A stretch of 64,000 bases of DNA from Syncephalis fuscata (GCA_025786725.1 JAHLTZ010000013.1:124001-188000), one strand, 5' to 3'. Positions 1 to 12,790 are shown, counted from the stretch's first letter. Numbers and translations are program-made. Notes: generated by a model not told the origin, from the letters alone.

Positions 1-1174
1 ACTAAACTCGTTAATTCAATTTTACTTACATCTCTCTGTTTTCTGTGCGTTATCTTAGTTTAATGTTGCTGCTGTTCTGGTCGCATCAGCAACAGCCAAC
101 TTTTGATAAATGCAGTCCAGCTTAGCATAGGTACAATGATTTGTTATAGGTCAAACCAGTAAGCCTTTGAGCTGCCAATTGTTTTTTCATTGGTTTCTGC
201 TTTGGCTTGTCCTTCTATATTCCATTTTGTTTAACTTGTTAGAAGTGGTTTCAAAAATGTAACCAGCACTTAGGCCTTAGATGATTATCAGCTGATGTAC
301 AATCCATAACCATCATGTACTCGAAATTACTGGTAATTGGTTAAAACTTTCTATTGTGTCTAGTCTAGTGTCTTCATATTGTATTGCGTGTAATTTAGTT
401 AATGAAATTTAGTTTACAGTTGAAAGACTGATAAAAATGATTTGTTAAAATATTCCATTGCTTAGAATGCCATGATGCATCATCCTACAAATAGTACTTA
501 TTGTATAGTCGGTTTCAGGTGGTTTGAATTAGTTGCCATCTGAATGATAGCAGTTGCACATGTGGCATGATATGCCTGGATGTGATGTATTTGTGAATTT
601 GAAACAATGATTGCCCCATAACAATGGGCATAGTGTCAAATGAAATATATGCATGTACCAATCAACACACTTTATAATTTAAAAAATTATACTTGATTTA
701 TGTATGGCAGTAAAAACCTGTATAAAATATCAATTTGATACATTAAGCTTGCTTTTGTATCAGTGTTGTGTGTTATTCTGTATGCAACAGATATTGAGGG
801 CAAAGTCGGTAGAAATGGCAAAGACATCATTATCATTTTACAAAGCCAAACAATATACTTGCTTTTACCAAATAGTTAGGCCGTGTAACAAAAAATACAG
901 ACGAATATGCCAATTTTTATTGCATATGTACTAGGTTATGAACATTTTACACCATTCGTGCAAATGGCTAGCATATTGGAGTAAAGACCGGGCAGGTTAA
1001 AAGCAAGACTGAGTAGATTGAAATTAAGCCTAGGCAGCATGCTATCACACCCTGAAACCATTGATGCATGCACACCTCAAACCATTATTTGGATTGCTTT
1101 ATTGGTTCATATTGCACATCAATAGTGTACCTCATATACTACAGCATACTAGTGTATCTCAGTATAACCGTAAG
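1..1174. other. AT-rich intergenic DNA, no gene seen
   Basis: No open frame here has the look of a protein: the longest (704-934) is AT-driven, has no family resemblance and no spliced continuation. The right end is the upstream region of the small cysteine-rich peptide gene. Confidence 0.5.
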
Positions 1175-1183
1175 TATAAATAG
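1175..1183 (+). promoter_or_regulatory. TATA box of the cysteine-rich peptide gene
   Basis: TATAAATAG lies about 145 nt before the ATG of the secreted peptide. The leader that follows is rich in CA and CT, as expected for a fungal 5' UTR. It is placed by consensus and position only. Confidence 0.45.
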
Positions 1184-1319
1184 CCCACGAAATACACACA
1201 ACCAACTGCAATAGCATCATTACACTCTACTTCTTGCTATACACGCACTACTATACACTTTACACCAACCATACTCTATTGTCTGCTCTGTTTGTTTGTC
1301 TTAACAAATTAATATCAAC

Positions 1320-1541
1320 ATGAAGCTTTCTATTGCCGTCATTTGCACTGTCGTTGTGGCGCTTGTGGCCGTTACAACCATGGCGGGTGCTAATCCAGCT
1401 TTAGTTCGTCGCGCTCTAAAAGGGGAAAGTTGTCCTGATTGCATAAACAGATGCAAGTGGGGCATTTTTCGCACTAAGGAGTGGTGTGCTAGCGAGAAGG
1501 GATGGTGCTTTATTCCATGTCAATGTCCTACTTGCCCGTAA
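1320..1541 (+). CDS. small secreted cysteine-rich peptide (73 aa)
   Basis: Single-exon gene. Residues 1 to about 24 form a clear signal peptide (basic start, long V/A/T hydrophobic core, small residues at the end). A dibasic RR at 30-31 could be a Kex2-type propeptide site. The mature part (about 40 residues) holds eight cysteines at 38, 41, 45, 56, 63, 67, 69 and 72, giving spacing C-2-C-3-C-10-C-6-C-3-C-1-C-2-C, which implies four disulfides. It is rich in K, W and G. No named family is recognised. Secreted cysteine-rich peptides of this size in fungi include effectors, antimicrobial peptides and hydrolase inhibitors, and the sequence does not decide between them. The upstream TATA box and strong signal peptide support a real gene despite its length. 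The overlapping minus-strand frame is a shadow. Confidence 0.72.
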   Translation: MKLSIAVICTVVVALVAVTTMAGANPALVRRALKGESCPDCINRCKWGIFRTKEWCASEKGWCFIPCQCPTCP

Positions 1542-4500
1542 TCGATGGTTCCAAGACATCTGCATTGGTAGTGCAATCAAGCCACTATTCCAATACACTT
1601 TAGGTATATATTCGGTGAAAAGCAAGACCATTTGACAACTACACCGTCCAGTCTATTTATATATCAAGTTTTGGCCAATGCTCCGGTTTATCTAGTCTTT
1701 AATCAATGGAATCACTATTTTAGCAACATATTTGCATCTAGTTGCTTCTATTCAACTTTGTAAGCTTATAATAATAAATCTATGGTTTCATCTTAGCTAT
1801 ATACAATCAAATTGCTATACCTATAACCATGTTCTATTTGCATTCAATAATGACAATTATCAATTAAATAATTAAATTAATAACAAAATGTGTATAGTTA
1901 TATCGCCTAAGCTATAGGCATAGATTGGTATGGATAGTAGCAAAGCTATTATTATCATATAGCCAAGTAATAGTATGCTGAAATTAGAATAAATACGCCT
2001 TTTAATAAAACACGACAATAAAGCATACAATATTATAAAACAAAATAAATAGACAAAACGAATACGTGAATAGTAATAACAAAACTATACTGTATGCAAT
2101 TAGCCAATAGCAATGAACGAAATGAATCAAGATCTGCTAAAAGAATACAGCTAGCAATAAACTTTTAGCTTTTATTAATATAATTTCTACAATTTACAAT
2201 ATTAATGATATAGACAGACATATAGTATGTGTATACAAGACAGATATGTACAGTACAACAATAATGATAAATAAATAGCTTAATAACCAATGACACTCAA
2301 CAGCCAGTTTCATCTTCAATAAAGCGGATATTTCGTTTAAATGTGTGGCTATTATAGCTATTTAACTGCCAAATCACACTAAACAACCAATAGCATGCTC
2401 AATATTGTGGAAAAAGTGATCTTTATTTAGTTAATAAAAATACCATAAGATTTGATACAAATCAAGTGGTTTAAATGATCCGTCACAGCACCCTCTTAAG
2501 CTTCTTTTGCCATGTCCCACGACTCTTTTAAATTAGAACATTGGAGCGACTACTGCGACATTTAAAAGGAATGTTACGAGTAGATTGTTCTAGTTTATCA
2601 ATGACAAATGCCATGTTGACGGTTTTATTTTGCACATCTTCACTCTTGCTTGATACACCAACTAATTAATTCAAGTTGATCAAAGCAATAACACTTTTAT
2701 GTAATTTGGAATTATTTAATTGCTATATCTGATATTCAAAATACTCTAAACCAATCTAATCTTATTTGTTGGTTAGATTTAAATCTAAAATATTTATTAA
2801 TTAAATTATTTTTGTTTGCATTACAGTTTATTCATTTTGATAGTTGCTTCATTAGTAGTTTGTATTTATTCAATAAAAACGTTTATTTCAATATTAACTA
2901 CTGTTTCAACACAATTGGTGTTAATCTTTACATAGCATGTTTTGTATTGTATTTTTTAAGTTGCATTTGCCACAAGTATATTGTCGAAAGTCTTTTAACA
3001 AATAAAATACGATTGGCATTGCCATTAATATTGCTACAATTGACTAAATTACATAAATAGGCAAAGTTTTAAATTAAAATACATTGTATTATTATGATTA
3101 ACTTTTTCTCATCAAGGATTTTAGCTTTGTAGCTTTTATTATCCAATAATATTATAAATACACAATACTATTAATCAAATAATAATAAAATGCCTTTTTA
3201 TAATCCAATCTATTTTGGCTTATTAATAGAATTTATACAGTTACAACTTTTGTTATAAATCTGCTAACTTGTTATTGTTACAAGTTAAAGTCATTTGATA
3301 CTAATAGTATTTTCATTAAATTGATATCAAATATTTAATTAAACTACTATTTATTTTTCTTTTTTGATTACTTGGTCAATGCTACATCATTTTATTACTG
3401 TTGTTGTAACATTGCCGTTTTTTAGCAAATTAAAGGCAAACCAAGCTTTTAATAAAAAATAATAGCATCTATTAAGCTATTACAATTGTTAGTGTATGTT
3501 AAATAATTAAATATCTACTTAATAATTTTATTTGTACATCTTTTGTTTTACATTTGAGAATGTAGCAACATCATTTGTAATATGTTTATTTCGTACTAAT
3601 TATAATAAAAGGAATTGATGACTTGATAGTTTTATTTATGCTTATTTGAAATCGTAATTTACTATGGTAAATAATTCTTCAAAATTCCGCATTTCATTCT
3701 GACTCCCAGTTTTTGAGTCCTCAAAGCAAATTCACTCCAATCAGAGTCATGTCGTTATCATATGCAATATAGTTATGTTACTTCCTATTGAAATATTGTT
3801 AATAAATTGATTTAAACAAATAATGGAACATACTATTTGATTTTGTTGAGACATTTGAGGCCAATCATTGTTGCTGTTGGTCATGTATAGAAAGATTGAT
3901 CAAATATTAATAGAAACCATATGATTGCAATTCCATATCATTCCTCATTGATTGTTATTGTATCTATGTACAGCATAGATTATTGCATCTGAATGGTCTT
4001 TCTATTTTCTAATATTCTAGTATTGCATTATGGGCATATTTTTAATGTAAGATCAAGATTAGTATAATTATTATAAAGTTGTTTATTAAACAGCCACTTT
4101 TCCTATAGCCAATCTGACTAAATATATGGCATTTTGAACAATTAATATCATAAATAACGATATATATATTAAAGCAATAATAAAGATAACTAATTAATTA
4201 CATTACTGTATTGATAATTACACATAAATCAATTAATGTTAGATGTAATATTATATATGGAATAATGATGAAATAGGTAAATGAAAATATGAAAATATTA
4301 AGAAAAAATGTAAAATGAGTAAACAAAAAATGTAAGAGTCAAAGTACAATAGCTCCTTCGTCCTAGAAGTAAAAATGTAGTTTTTAAAAAAATTACTATA
4401 ATTAGTAATAATATCGTGCCATATTATTTAAATAAAGAATAGCGCCTCGTTTAAAGTTTCAAATCAAATGGATATGGCAATGGATATTCGTTGATTGGCC

Positions 4501-4596
4501 ATAACAAAGTCTTCATATTTATGGCCATTATTTGTATTTGTAAAGAATTATCTCAATTTCTTCATTTTCTTTGCTAGTTATTGCCAATTTACGAAA
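1542..4596. other. gene-poor AT-rich stretch
   Basis: About 3 kb of very AT-rich DNA with many short A and T runs and scattered TTATTA/AATAAT motifs. The frame at 2812-3060 is composed of F/I/Y/L residues as expected by chance in such DNA, and I reject it. No RNA gene, repeat array or mobile-element protein is visible. The first part is the 3' region of the cysteine-rich peptide gene (AATAAATC near 1773 could be a polyadenylation signal). Confidence 0.5.
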
Positions 4597-5704
4597 ATGT
4601 TTAGTGTTTATACCAAAGTTACGATTACCAGTTGGATATGGATCTTTGCAATGTTTAGCCAATCTGCTATGGCATGGCCTAGTTTGTTTGCGAAAAGTAG
4701 TTTATTAATATCTGATTTGTGTAATACTAATGGTTGATTATGTAGAATTTTCACTTCAGGATCTTCCATACATTAACGTGAATTCATATAATGTACTGTA
4801 TCAGAAAGGCCTTAAGCTGGAAAGCCCATTTCAACCATCTAACGGAATCTATAAAACATCTGGAGCGTATATGGTAGAGAACCGTAAAGTAAAAGTTCAT
4901 ATAACATGTGCTGATGACACCGATGAAGCTAAAATGAGTAATTCTGTTAAAATTTATAAAGTATGTGCCATCGGTAACATTAGCAATCAATACTTACTAT
5001 TATAATTTGTACAAAAACAGAGTCTTAAATCTCTCAATCTGCCAGCTTATAACAACGCATATACGGCAGGGTCCTATGTTGCTATACCTCTGCGTCGTTT
5101 TTCATTAAGAAAAGGGCATTGCTATATTACGCCAGCAGAATGTGAAATGACACTGATGCAACACTGGTCTATGGTAGCTTCATTGCCTCAAAGAGATCAG
5201 CTTAGAATCGAATCTCTGGTGCTGTTTCGAATAATGCAAGGCAAGTGTTTAAAAGGTATTGTTACCTCTACTAATCTAATAACGCACTAGCTCTTGACTA
5301 TATGGCCTATACTGGTTGGATATACGATGTGGATGCTAATAGTGAGTGTTATACTTTTGTTTACTCATAATAGCACTTATTTACTTTCATTAGATATCTG
5401 TGTTAATCCCAATTCTATGATTTTACTTATGAATGTCGAGTCAGCTGAATATGTTCTTCCACCAGGCATGACAATACATTCACATGGCCGAATGCCTGAT
5501 TTAATAGTGGAAAAACTTGACATTGTGAAAGTCCGTTTACAACGAAAGTTTAGAGATTTTTTGCAACATCCAGAACATTATATGGACATGAATGGGTTAG
5601 ATCTGCTTCCTAGATATACAGAGCAATGGGAATCGTCAACCGGTGAATCTATATCACTTCCTGCTTACGAAAGTATTTTTCCCGAACTAAATAATTCCGA
5701 GTAA
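4597..5704 (+). CDS. secreted protein of unknown family, five exons (298 aa)
   Basis: Exons 4597-4681, 4746-4960, 5021-5255, 5291-5341 and 5394-5704 join in frame. The introns are GTTTGT...TAG with an upstream TACTAAT branch, GTATGT...CAG, GTATTG...TAG (only 35 nt, TACTAAT inside) and GTGAGT...TAG. Residues 1 to about 26 are a signal peptide (hydrophobic core SWIWIFAMFSQSAMA). The remainder is soluble, of mixed composition, with about six cysteines and a Pro-rich acidic C-terminus. I recognise no family. Four concordant introns and an uninterrupted 298-codon frame make a real gene likely. The start is chosen as the ATG directly before the signal peptide; an in-frame ORF extends a little upstream but adds hydrophobic AT-rich codons. 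Confidence 0.7.
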
Positions 5705-6105
5705 TTATTACTTGTTAATTCACAATTTTACAATAAAACACCAGATAAATAATTATTTATAAATACGCACGTAAATTAATTTCGAATAAATAGATTTAAA
5801 TTTAATAAGTTAGATTGGTTTCATTCACAAATAGTATTAGTACAATAATCTCTTACGATATCCATACCACTAGTGTAAGTAGCAATCAATTAAATATATT
5901 TTTTATCAAGCTACATTCTATCTACTATAACAGTTGGCTTTTCTGCTAGCATTATAACTCAAATAAACATCGACGCCAGCAATATCTATTACAATACACT
6001 AAGGAGTAGCGTTGCCATCTATTATTTTTTTAACATTCAAACATTATCTTACATTATTTTTATGTAAATTTAATGTTTATAATACAATTACAATGACCAA
6101 TTAAA
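5705..6105. other. intergenic between two convergent genes
   Basis: 400 bp of AT-rich DNA between the 3' ends of the secreted-protein gene (plus) and the RhoGEF (minus). It contains AATAAA-type sequences on both strands and nothing else recognisable. Confidence 0.5.
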
Positions 6106-9100
6106 TTAAGCGGATTTTCGATAACTAAGAGCAATAACGACTATTGGATCCGCCACATTGTTTAAACTATTGTTAGTAGAGCTGTTATGGTTAGTGGTAG
6201 AATTGCTGGATTTAGAATCAGATTCAATTGATGTAGAATTGGTGTTCTTGTTTGGTGTATCTTTAAATATAGATAACATATCTACTGGTGTCGAGTCGCT
6301 GGATGATGAGTTTGGCGGTGATGATCCTCCTGGTGCTAATGATTTATTTGATCGATTTGTTTTTAGCTTTAATGCTACTCGTTCATCTCCTCGAGCGTCA
6401 AGAAATTCAAGAAATCGTAAATCAATTTCACAATAGCCCAAACAAGCTAATAATAATAATAATAATAGCATGTGTAAATAAATTAATGCAAACTATTATG
6501 CTTCTACTTACTGTCGCAAGAGAATCGATCATAAGTGTAGACAGCTACACGTAAAGCATCATCCAAATCGGTAATAGTAAATAGAAACGCTTGTTCCCAT
6601 CGAGCATGACTATTGGCGGATACGCTAGTCGTATTTGCATTCATATTAGCATTAACACCAGCAGCACTATTATTATTATTATTATTAATGACAGTGGTAT
6701 CAGTGTTAACTACGGCTGTGCGATAAGTTTGTCGTTGATTCAACGATACGGAACAGTAAACGCTCAACATAGAATGATCAAACTTTGAAGCGCCAGTAGC
6801 TAAATAACACATTATTAGTTAGATAACATTTATAGTACAGTAATAATAATAATTACTTGTCGTTAATCCAGTCACTTCGACAATCATTACTCGAATTGCC
6901 CATAATACTTTGCCCGTCAATTCACGTAGACTAGGTGCTAATAGCCAGTAATAAAAACATTATTGGTCTGTAGCTATATATTGGTTTAAAAGTAATTACC
7001 TTGAAGCCATCCATTCTCGTTACTGCGATGTGCTTCTCGACAACGAGCAATACATTCTCTAATTGTTTGTAGCCATTTACGCTTTGCACCAGCATTCTCC
7101 GCTTTAACATTAAGTGAACGTTTTTTGTGTACAATCTGAAATGTACTATCCTCTATTGGTTTGATATATGTATATTAATATCATTATCGACATTGCTCCT
7201 TGTTCAATTAAATATTTACCTAAACGTAATAGCGATCTTGTTCCACTGGTCTCGCGTACCTCCAATTCAAGTAAAGGAATAGGCTATACTCAAATGAGTA
7301 ATTAAATATTGCTATTATGACCCACTTACATCCAAATAAGGTTTGTACATGCCAATCTGTGCTCGAGCTGGCTCACATAATAATAGCAAATCAGTGAAAA
7401 GAAAGGCGGTAATCCGACGTCCTTGTCGTCCTTTTATCCATACACCTTCCATAACAAAGCGCCGCTGCCCCAAGTGGCGTGTACTGCCTGTCAAATCAAG
7501 TTGTTGCGCCTGACTGTCCATAATTAACGAAGCAGCAATCTCTTTCAAACGAGATAGATCTGCACGATCACGTGCTGCTTCATTACTACGTCGTAATAGA
7601 TCTTCGGCTAAATCGACAGCTTGTCGGATGGAGGTATGGTCGGCATGCTTCAATGGAGTATAGCTGCAAATCTATTTAATTGTCAGTATAGCAATATAAC
7701 TAGCTTTGCTGACTTACTTGGCGTAATAGCAGCGCATAGCGCGTCACACGCTGCATTGGTTGTAGTAGAAAACTAGCCAAATCCAAATTACGGCAAAGTG
7801 GATCCGATTGACGTCTCTAGTATCCATAAATAATGGTTAATAGGTAATTATAATTAAAAGTGAAAATCGCTAGCTATTTACTTTGAGCCAATGATTAAGT
7901 CGAGGATCAGTTTGTAAAAGTAATTGTAGTTTAGCTGTTGCTTCCATATGATTTGCACAATAAGCGACATAACATTCAAGAGATGGCATCTAATGACAAT
8001 CGATTACATTTGCATCAATCAATGATGTAATTTAATTGAGTCGATAGCCTACCTTTTCAATAAATAGATCGCCTATGGTTGCTACGTGAAATTGGCCCTG
8101 CCATTGACGTCGACGCAATACGTGCATCAATCGCTCGGTGGCTACTCGGATAGCATCCAAGTTGCTAAACACTGCTTCAAAGTCATTACGGCTTAGTAAC
8201 TTTTTCATTGGACGGTAGAACAGCTATAATTAACATTAATTAATAAATTATATTCAAATCTATAATCCAACATTATTTATATGCTTACTTCGTCTACAAT
8301 CTCCAAATCAGCCACATATGACTCCTCTGTAGCAATTAATTCGTAAATTGCTTCTTGTCGACGGCGTTCCATATTTGAAGCACGTTCAAATATATCTCGA
8401 TTGACCATCATGAACCAGCTACCGCCTTTGGCTGGCTATCAATTCCACTAAAACGTCAATATTGCTATTACATAACAAATAATTGTATTTACCGTTAGCG
8501 GAGTAGCTTCTGTGGGTCGCATGGCTAGCAATTGAAGTGATTGCAAATCGTCTAGATCCTTTTTACTTTTAGGCGACATAGCTTTATAGGGAAATCCTTG
8601 ATCGTTACTATCCAACGAGTCATTGCTAGCACTATGGCTACTAAGTCTATCTTCTTGCACTTTATAGATGGACTATGAGAATTTGGTGATACCGTATCTG
8701 GTAAAACAATTGATGCCATTACCATAGCCAATGGGCTTTTAGGACCGAATTTATTTCTAAATCCATCCATGACTGTGCTAAAGATGGCGAGGATGCTGCA
8801 GTGCCACTGTTGGTCACAGTTGCTGTCATTTGATCTTTAATCAATGGTGAATAATATGGCTTCATAGTTGTATATTTCAACGTATCTCGGTCAGATCCAC
8901 TTAGTGTCGATGCCAAACTGCCTCGACGTGCTAGTCGAGTTGTCTTCTTTCGCGTCAATCCTCCTTGTACTGGTCGATGGATTGATCTTGAGCGCATCAA
9001 TGGTGGCCGTAGAATAGTATCATCACTATCATAGCCACTATGGATTGTATGATACATATCGGCACCTTCTTCATGCTTTTCGTGTTCCAATTTATCTCGA

Positions 9101-11225
9101 TGCTCATTTTTAACACTTAAATTACTATCACCATTGACTTGTATAATAGGCCGTGACTGGATATCACTTGCACTATTACGTCTTAGACCTTCTGCATCTC
9201 GTTCATTCCATTGGACATCCTCATCGAGTAGCCATGGTTTTGGTACACTGTGAGAATTAATATCGGTTGGAGAGCTGCACGTATCCGTATTCAATTCCAT
9301 TACTGGATCCGCTTTATCTTCTGTCGAATTCAATAAACGTGGTTGAATTCGGTCTATTCTACGCAGCGTACGCTGATTATGCTCTATCGGCGATTCATTC
9401 GTATCTTTCAATGGTGATGGATGAATTGATGTTGACTTCAATGTCATTTTTGTACTAGACACCTTGGATGTAAAAGGCTTCGTTTCCATAACAGGAATAT
9501 GCAATCTTGATGGTCTTTGAGGCGGTATTTTTGAAGACTCAATTGGTAATGATGCTGAATCTACGGCATTTTTATCCAATGCTATAACTTTATTACTATT
9601 GTTATTAGTATTTTCGTTAAAAGATTGAATAGATTGTGTTGTGGATTGAGATGGTAATGCTAATGAAGACATATTATTGTCAGTATTCGTTTTCTTAATA
9701 GTGTTACTCGACAAATTACGTAATTCATTCACAGACTTTTCCTGTTTTGGCATTTTAAGCATCGCCGTTGAAAGCTCTTTTGTATCTGTTGATGCTAATT
9801 CTCGCTTTGGTGATAATAAAAATGTAGATGGCTGCAAAATCACCGGTCTAGATAATTCTTTAGTGGGCGTCATTCTGTATTCATTCTCATGTAAAGCAAT
9901 GGCTGTTGGTGTTAAATTAAGAATTACTGGAGATGTAGTAGTTTGCGGTTTTGTCAATGAATTTGATGCATGGTCGCTATTGGTATTTGGATTTGCGCTA
10001 CTTTCATGTTGTTTATCGTTATTTTTGACTGATAAATTCGACTGTTTAACCGGCGAAGATAATGGTAGCCAAGAGGCCGGTACATATACTTCTGACGATA
10101 TAGCCGTAGCATCAATAAATGTTTCTTTTCGTTTTGTGTTTTCCGATGAATATATTTTACTTTTGGCCTCTTCTTCAAATGCTGTCCACACAGCTCTTGC
10201 TGCTGATACATTTGCTATTTTTAAGGGTGATGCTGATGCTGATGATGATGCCACTTCCGCCACTGTGTCATCTCCCATATCCAGGATAGCATCGATATCG
10301 TGTAGATTGATACTTTGACGATGATCGCGTGGTAATAATGAAGCCACTGGCCCTCGACGTACAGTATTATCACGCTTTGACACTGTAGCAGCACTGCTGC
10401 CTTGAGTAACAACTGCTGCACCGCGAATTAGCCATTTCTTTACAGTGCCTTTCATTGTATTATTGATACTGGTATATGATGCTACATTGGCATTTAATTT
10501 GTCATCAATATGCTTGGGGTTTTCTTTGATTATTTCTTTTTGTAAATTCTCATCAACATATAACGTGGCAGCTGTATTAGTTGTGTTGGCGGCTACAGTA
10601 CTAGATGTGGACGATGAAGATGATGAAGAATAGGCTGAATTGAGAAAACGTGATGAAGGTAACGATGTTGGAGTATCATCAGTCTCTGCCAGAGTATCGT
10701 AACGTGAACGTCGGCTAGTCGTTTTTGAGCTGGCTGTGGTTGCACCGCCAAAAAGTGCGGCTCGTTCCAGCACATTGGGACCAGTACGAATACTTCCTAC
10801 GTTACGTGTAGAGCGATTATCATTATAAATGTTATGACTAACTCGGCGTAGTGCACGATCCTCGTGGTTCGCCAGTGTGCTATCAGCATCGTGACGTGTA
10901 AAATTGGTTGGCACAGCCGGCATACTTACTACCCGTGATCGTAATGGGCGTGGTGGTAGTGATGGTGCTAATGTTTGTGGATCACATTTTGGATCACGCT
11001 GATGTTCAGTAGCAGGCTGTGCAATTGTATCGCTGCTATTACTCAATGTTAAAGATTTGATGTTAGCAGCAGTGATTGCGTGAAGGCCAGTTGATACATG
11101 AAGTCCCGGTGAGGATGGAGTAGATTGTCGTGAATAGTCGCTGGATCCTTCCGATTGATTTGTTTGAAGAGGAAAGGCCCCAAAGCAGGCGGAGTTTTTC
11201 GAGTAGCAGGTCGGCGGTTTAGCAT
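6106..11225 (-). CDS. Rho guanine-nucleotide exchange factor, DH-PH-C2 type, long disordered N-terminus
   Basis: Exons (minus): 11225-8723, 8640-8493, 8435-8289, 8223-8053, 7989-7882, 7816-7718, 7671-7330, 7283-7220, 7152-7000, 6937-6857, 6799-6512 and 6446-6106; all downstream junctions keep frame. About 1,480 residues. The first exon encodes roughly 800 low-complexity Ser/Thr/Asn residues. The DH domain (about 8420-7560) contains the CR3 motif [22 protein letters not shown] domain follows (about 7480-7010, with [12 protein letters not shown] and a C-terminal W helix), then a C2-like domain (about 6910-6510). The protein should activate Rho/Cdc42 GTPases at the membrane for polarity. The 5' end is uncertain: the N-terminal frame has no ATG until 10923 unless one missing base near 11165 links it to the ATG at 11225. 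The junction 8722/8641 is the only frame-consistent choice I found, and its branch point is weak. Confidence 0.82.
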
Positions 11226-11940
11226 GATAGGACAGGATTTATTGCTACAACTATTGTTACAAAAGTGTAGTAACAAACAGCTAAGCTGTCACGGTAGAAT
11301 AGCAAACAATAAATAGAACCGTCCCTTGTAGACTGTCGTAGTTATAATAAAAAGCAATTCAATAAAGCAAAAAAGAAGCAATGTAAGAAGTGTCGCCTTA
11401 GTGTAAAAGCAATGGTCTTGCCAGAAATATTGTTGTATTCCAAGTGGTTCCAAATAGACCAGGAATGCAGCAATAACACGGCAGTTTATGTGATATTCCT
11501 GCCAAGGAAAGCAGGCAAGGGACGGAGCAAGAAAAAGCAACAAATACTAGCCGCTTTAAAAGATAAACACACGTACAACGTACAAGCACAAATACAATAT
11601 ACACGAGAAAGGGGCTGGCTCGAGCTTGCCCCTCAAAGAAACAAACAAATAGTCAGATATGAATAAAAGTCAAATAGTACAGAAACGCAAAGGAGACGAA
11701 TGATTATTGTTGTCGAGTAACGAAAAGTAGTATTTGTCGACGACAAAGTCATGTGAACATGGCGACAAATCAGGCCAGTTCAGGCGAAATCAGCTCAGAC
11801 CAAAGAAGGTTTTATTGCATGTCACAGTAGTTGTTTCTTGGTAACATAAAATATATTAGTTAATTCGCAGATGTTTCAAATTAATTCACAAGTAAAGATT
11901 GCTTATTGGCCAATTATCCATGTTATAGATGGCTTGAGCA
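11226..11940. other. intergenic between RhoGEF and hsp20 5' ends
   Basis: Shared upstream region of two divergent genes. The frames here (for example 11412-11666 plus) have no family resemblance. The right end runs into the heat-shock element cluster. Confidence 0.5.
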
Positions 11941-11942
11941 GA

Positions 11943-12001
11943 TTCTAGAAAGACATATTTCTAGAAGCATCTAGAAAATAAAAAATTGGATTACTATATA
12001 A
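11943..12001 (+). promoter_or_regulatory. heat-shock element cluster and TATA box
   Basis: Two perfect inverted TTCTAGAA units (11943-11950 and 11959-11966) and a further TCTAGAA at 11970-11976 form an array of nTTCnnGAAn, the binding site of the heat-shock factor trimer. TATATAA at 11995-12001 follows, about 100 nt before the hsp20 ATG. This places the adjacent small heat-shock gene under direct HSF control. Confidence 0.8.
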
Positions 12002-12100
12002 TGCTTAAGCAATAAGCAACGGGTAGCCTTTGTATTTACGTTTAATTGCCATTAGCAGACATTTTATTTTACATTTGAATTATTTTTAAGGCGCTACATC

Positions 12101-12790
12101 ATGTCATTTCGCTCGATATTCCCTGAACTCAATCGCGCACTGCGCACCTTTGAAAATGATGTAAGACAGTTGCAGAACCATGCCTGGCGTGCTTCTTCCA
12201 ACAGATTCATCTCTCCAGCTTCGTCTTCAATATTTCCCCTATGGAATCGGGTACACGGCTCGTCATCTGACATTACGGATTATCCAGCAACTAGCTCGCC
12301 CAATTGGCCAGCCATCGACATCTCCGAAGCTGATAACAACTATGTTTTGGAGGCTGAGCTGCCAGGTGTTGCCAAAGAAGACGTCTCAGTCGAAGTGGAC
12401 CATAATGGCGAAGTAGTAACAGTTTCGGGACAAGTACATCAAATGCGCTCAACTGGCCAAACACCGGCTTCAAAAGATGCTACCAATGACAAGAGTCCCT
12501 CAGAACAAACAGATAGCGCTGTTGTTAAGCCTGAGGATGATTCTGCTGTTTCTACTAAAGAAGATCAATCCGCTAAACCCGCTGGCACTTACTGGGCTCA
12601 AGAACGTTTCTATGGCTCATTCCGTCGTGCTTTTCAACTTCCAGCAGCCATCAATCCTGAAAATGTTCAGGCCAGCTTCCGTAATGGATTGCTACGTGTA
12701 ACGATGGCAAAGAAAGAACCAGTAACTACAGGCACGTCTGCTAATTATAAAGTAGAAATCAACGATGAAGACATTAAGGCCAAGTTGTAA
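12101..12790 (+). CDS. small heat-shock protein (Hsp20/alpha-crystallin), 229 aa
   Basis: Intronless, like many stress genes. An N-terminal aromatic/Ser region (1-65) is followed by the alpha-crystallin domain: its start (PAIDISEADNNYVLEAELPG, about 67-88), the ELPGV motif, and the second half YGSFRRAFQLP...NGLLRVTMAK (about 170-205). Between them sits an acidic/Ser-rich insertion of roughly 45 residues in the loop before the YGSF strand. Insertions at this place are known in fungal Hsp30-type proteins. It is an ATP-independent holdase that keeps denatured proteins soluble. The HSE array and TATA box upstream predict strong heat induction. The C-terminus lacks an obvious I-x-I/V anchor, which could affect oligomer assembly. 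Confidence 0.93.
   Translation: MSFRSIFPELNRALRTFENDVRQLQNHAWRASSNRFISPASSSIFPLWNRVHGSSSDITDYPATSSPNWPAIDISEADNNYVLEAELPGVAKEDVSVEVDHNGEVVTVSGQVHQMRSTGQTPASKDATNDKSPSEQTDSAVVKPEDDSAVSTKEDQSAKPAGTYWAQERFYGSFRRAFQLPAAINPENVQASFRNGLLRVTMAKKEPVTTGTSANYKVEINDEDIKAKL

Noticed and set aside
704-934. 76-codon plus-strand frame
   Set aside because: AT-driven composition, no family signal, no promoter or splice support.
2812-3060. 82-codon plus-strand frame in the gene desert
   Set aside because: F/I/L/Y-rich chance ORF, non-ATG start.
11398-11666. overlapping frames on both strands upstream of hsp20
   Set aside because: They contradict each other and have no conserved motif; better read as promoter DNA.
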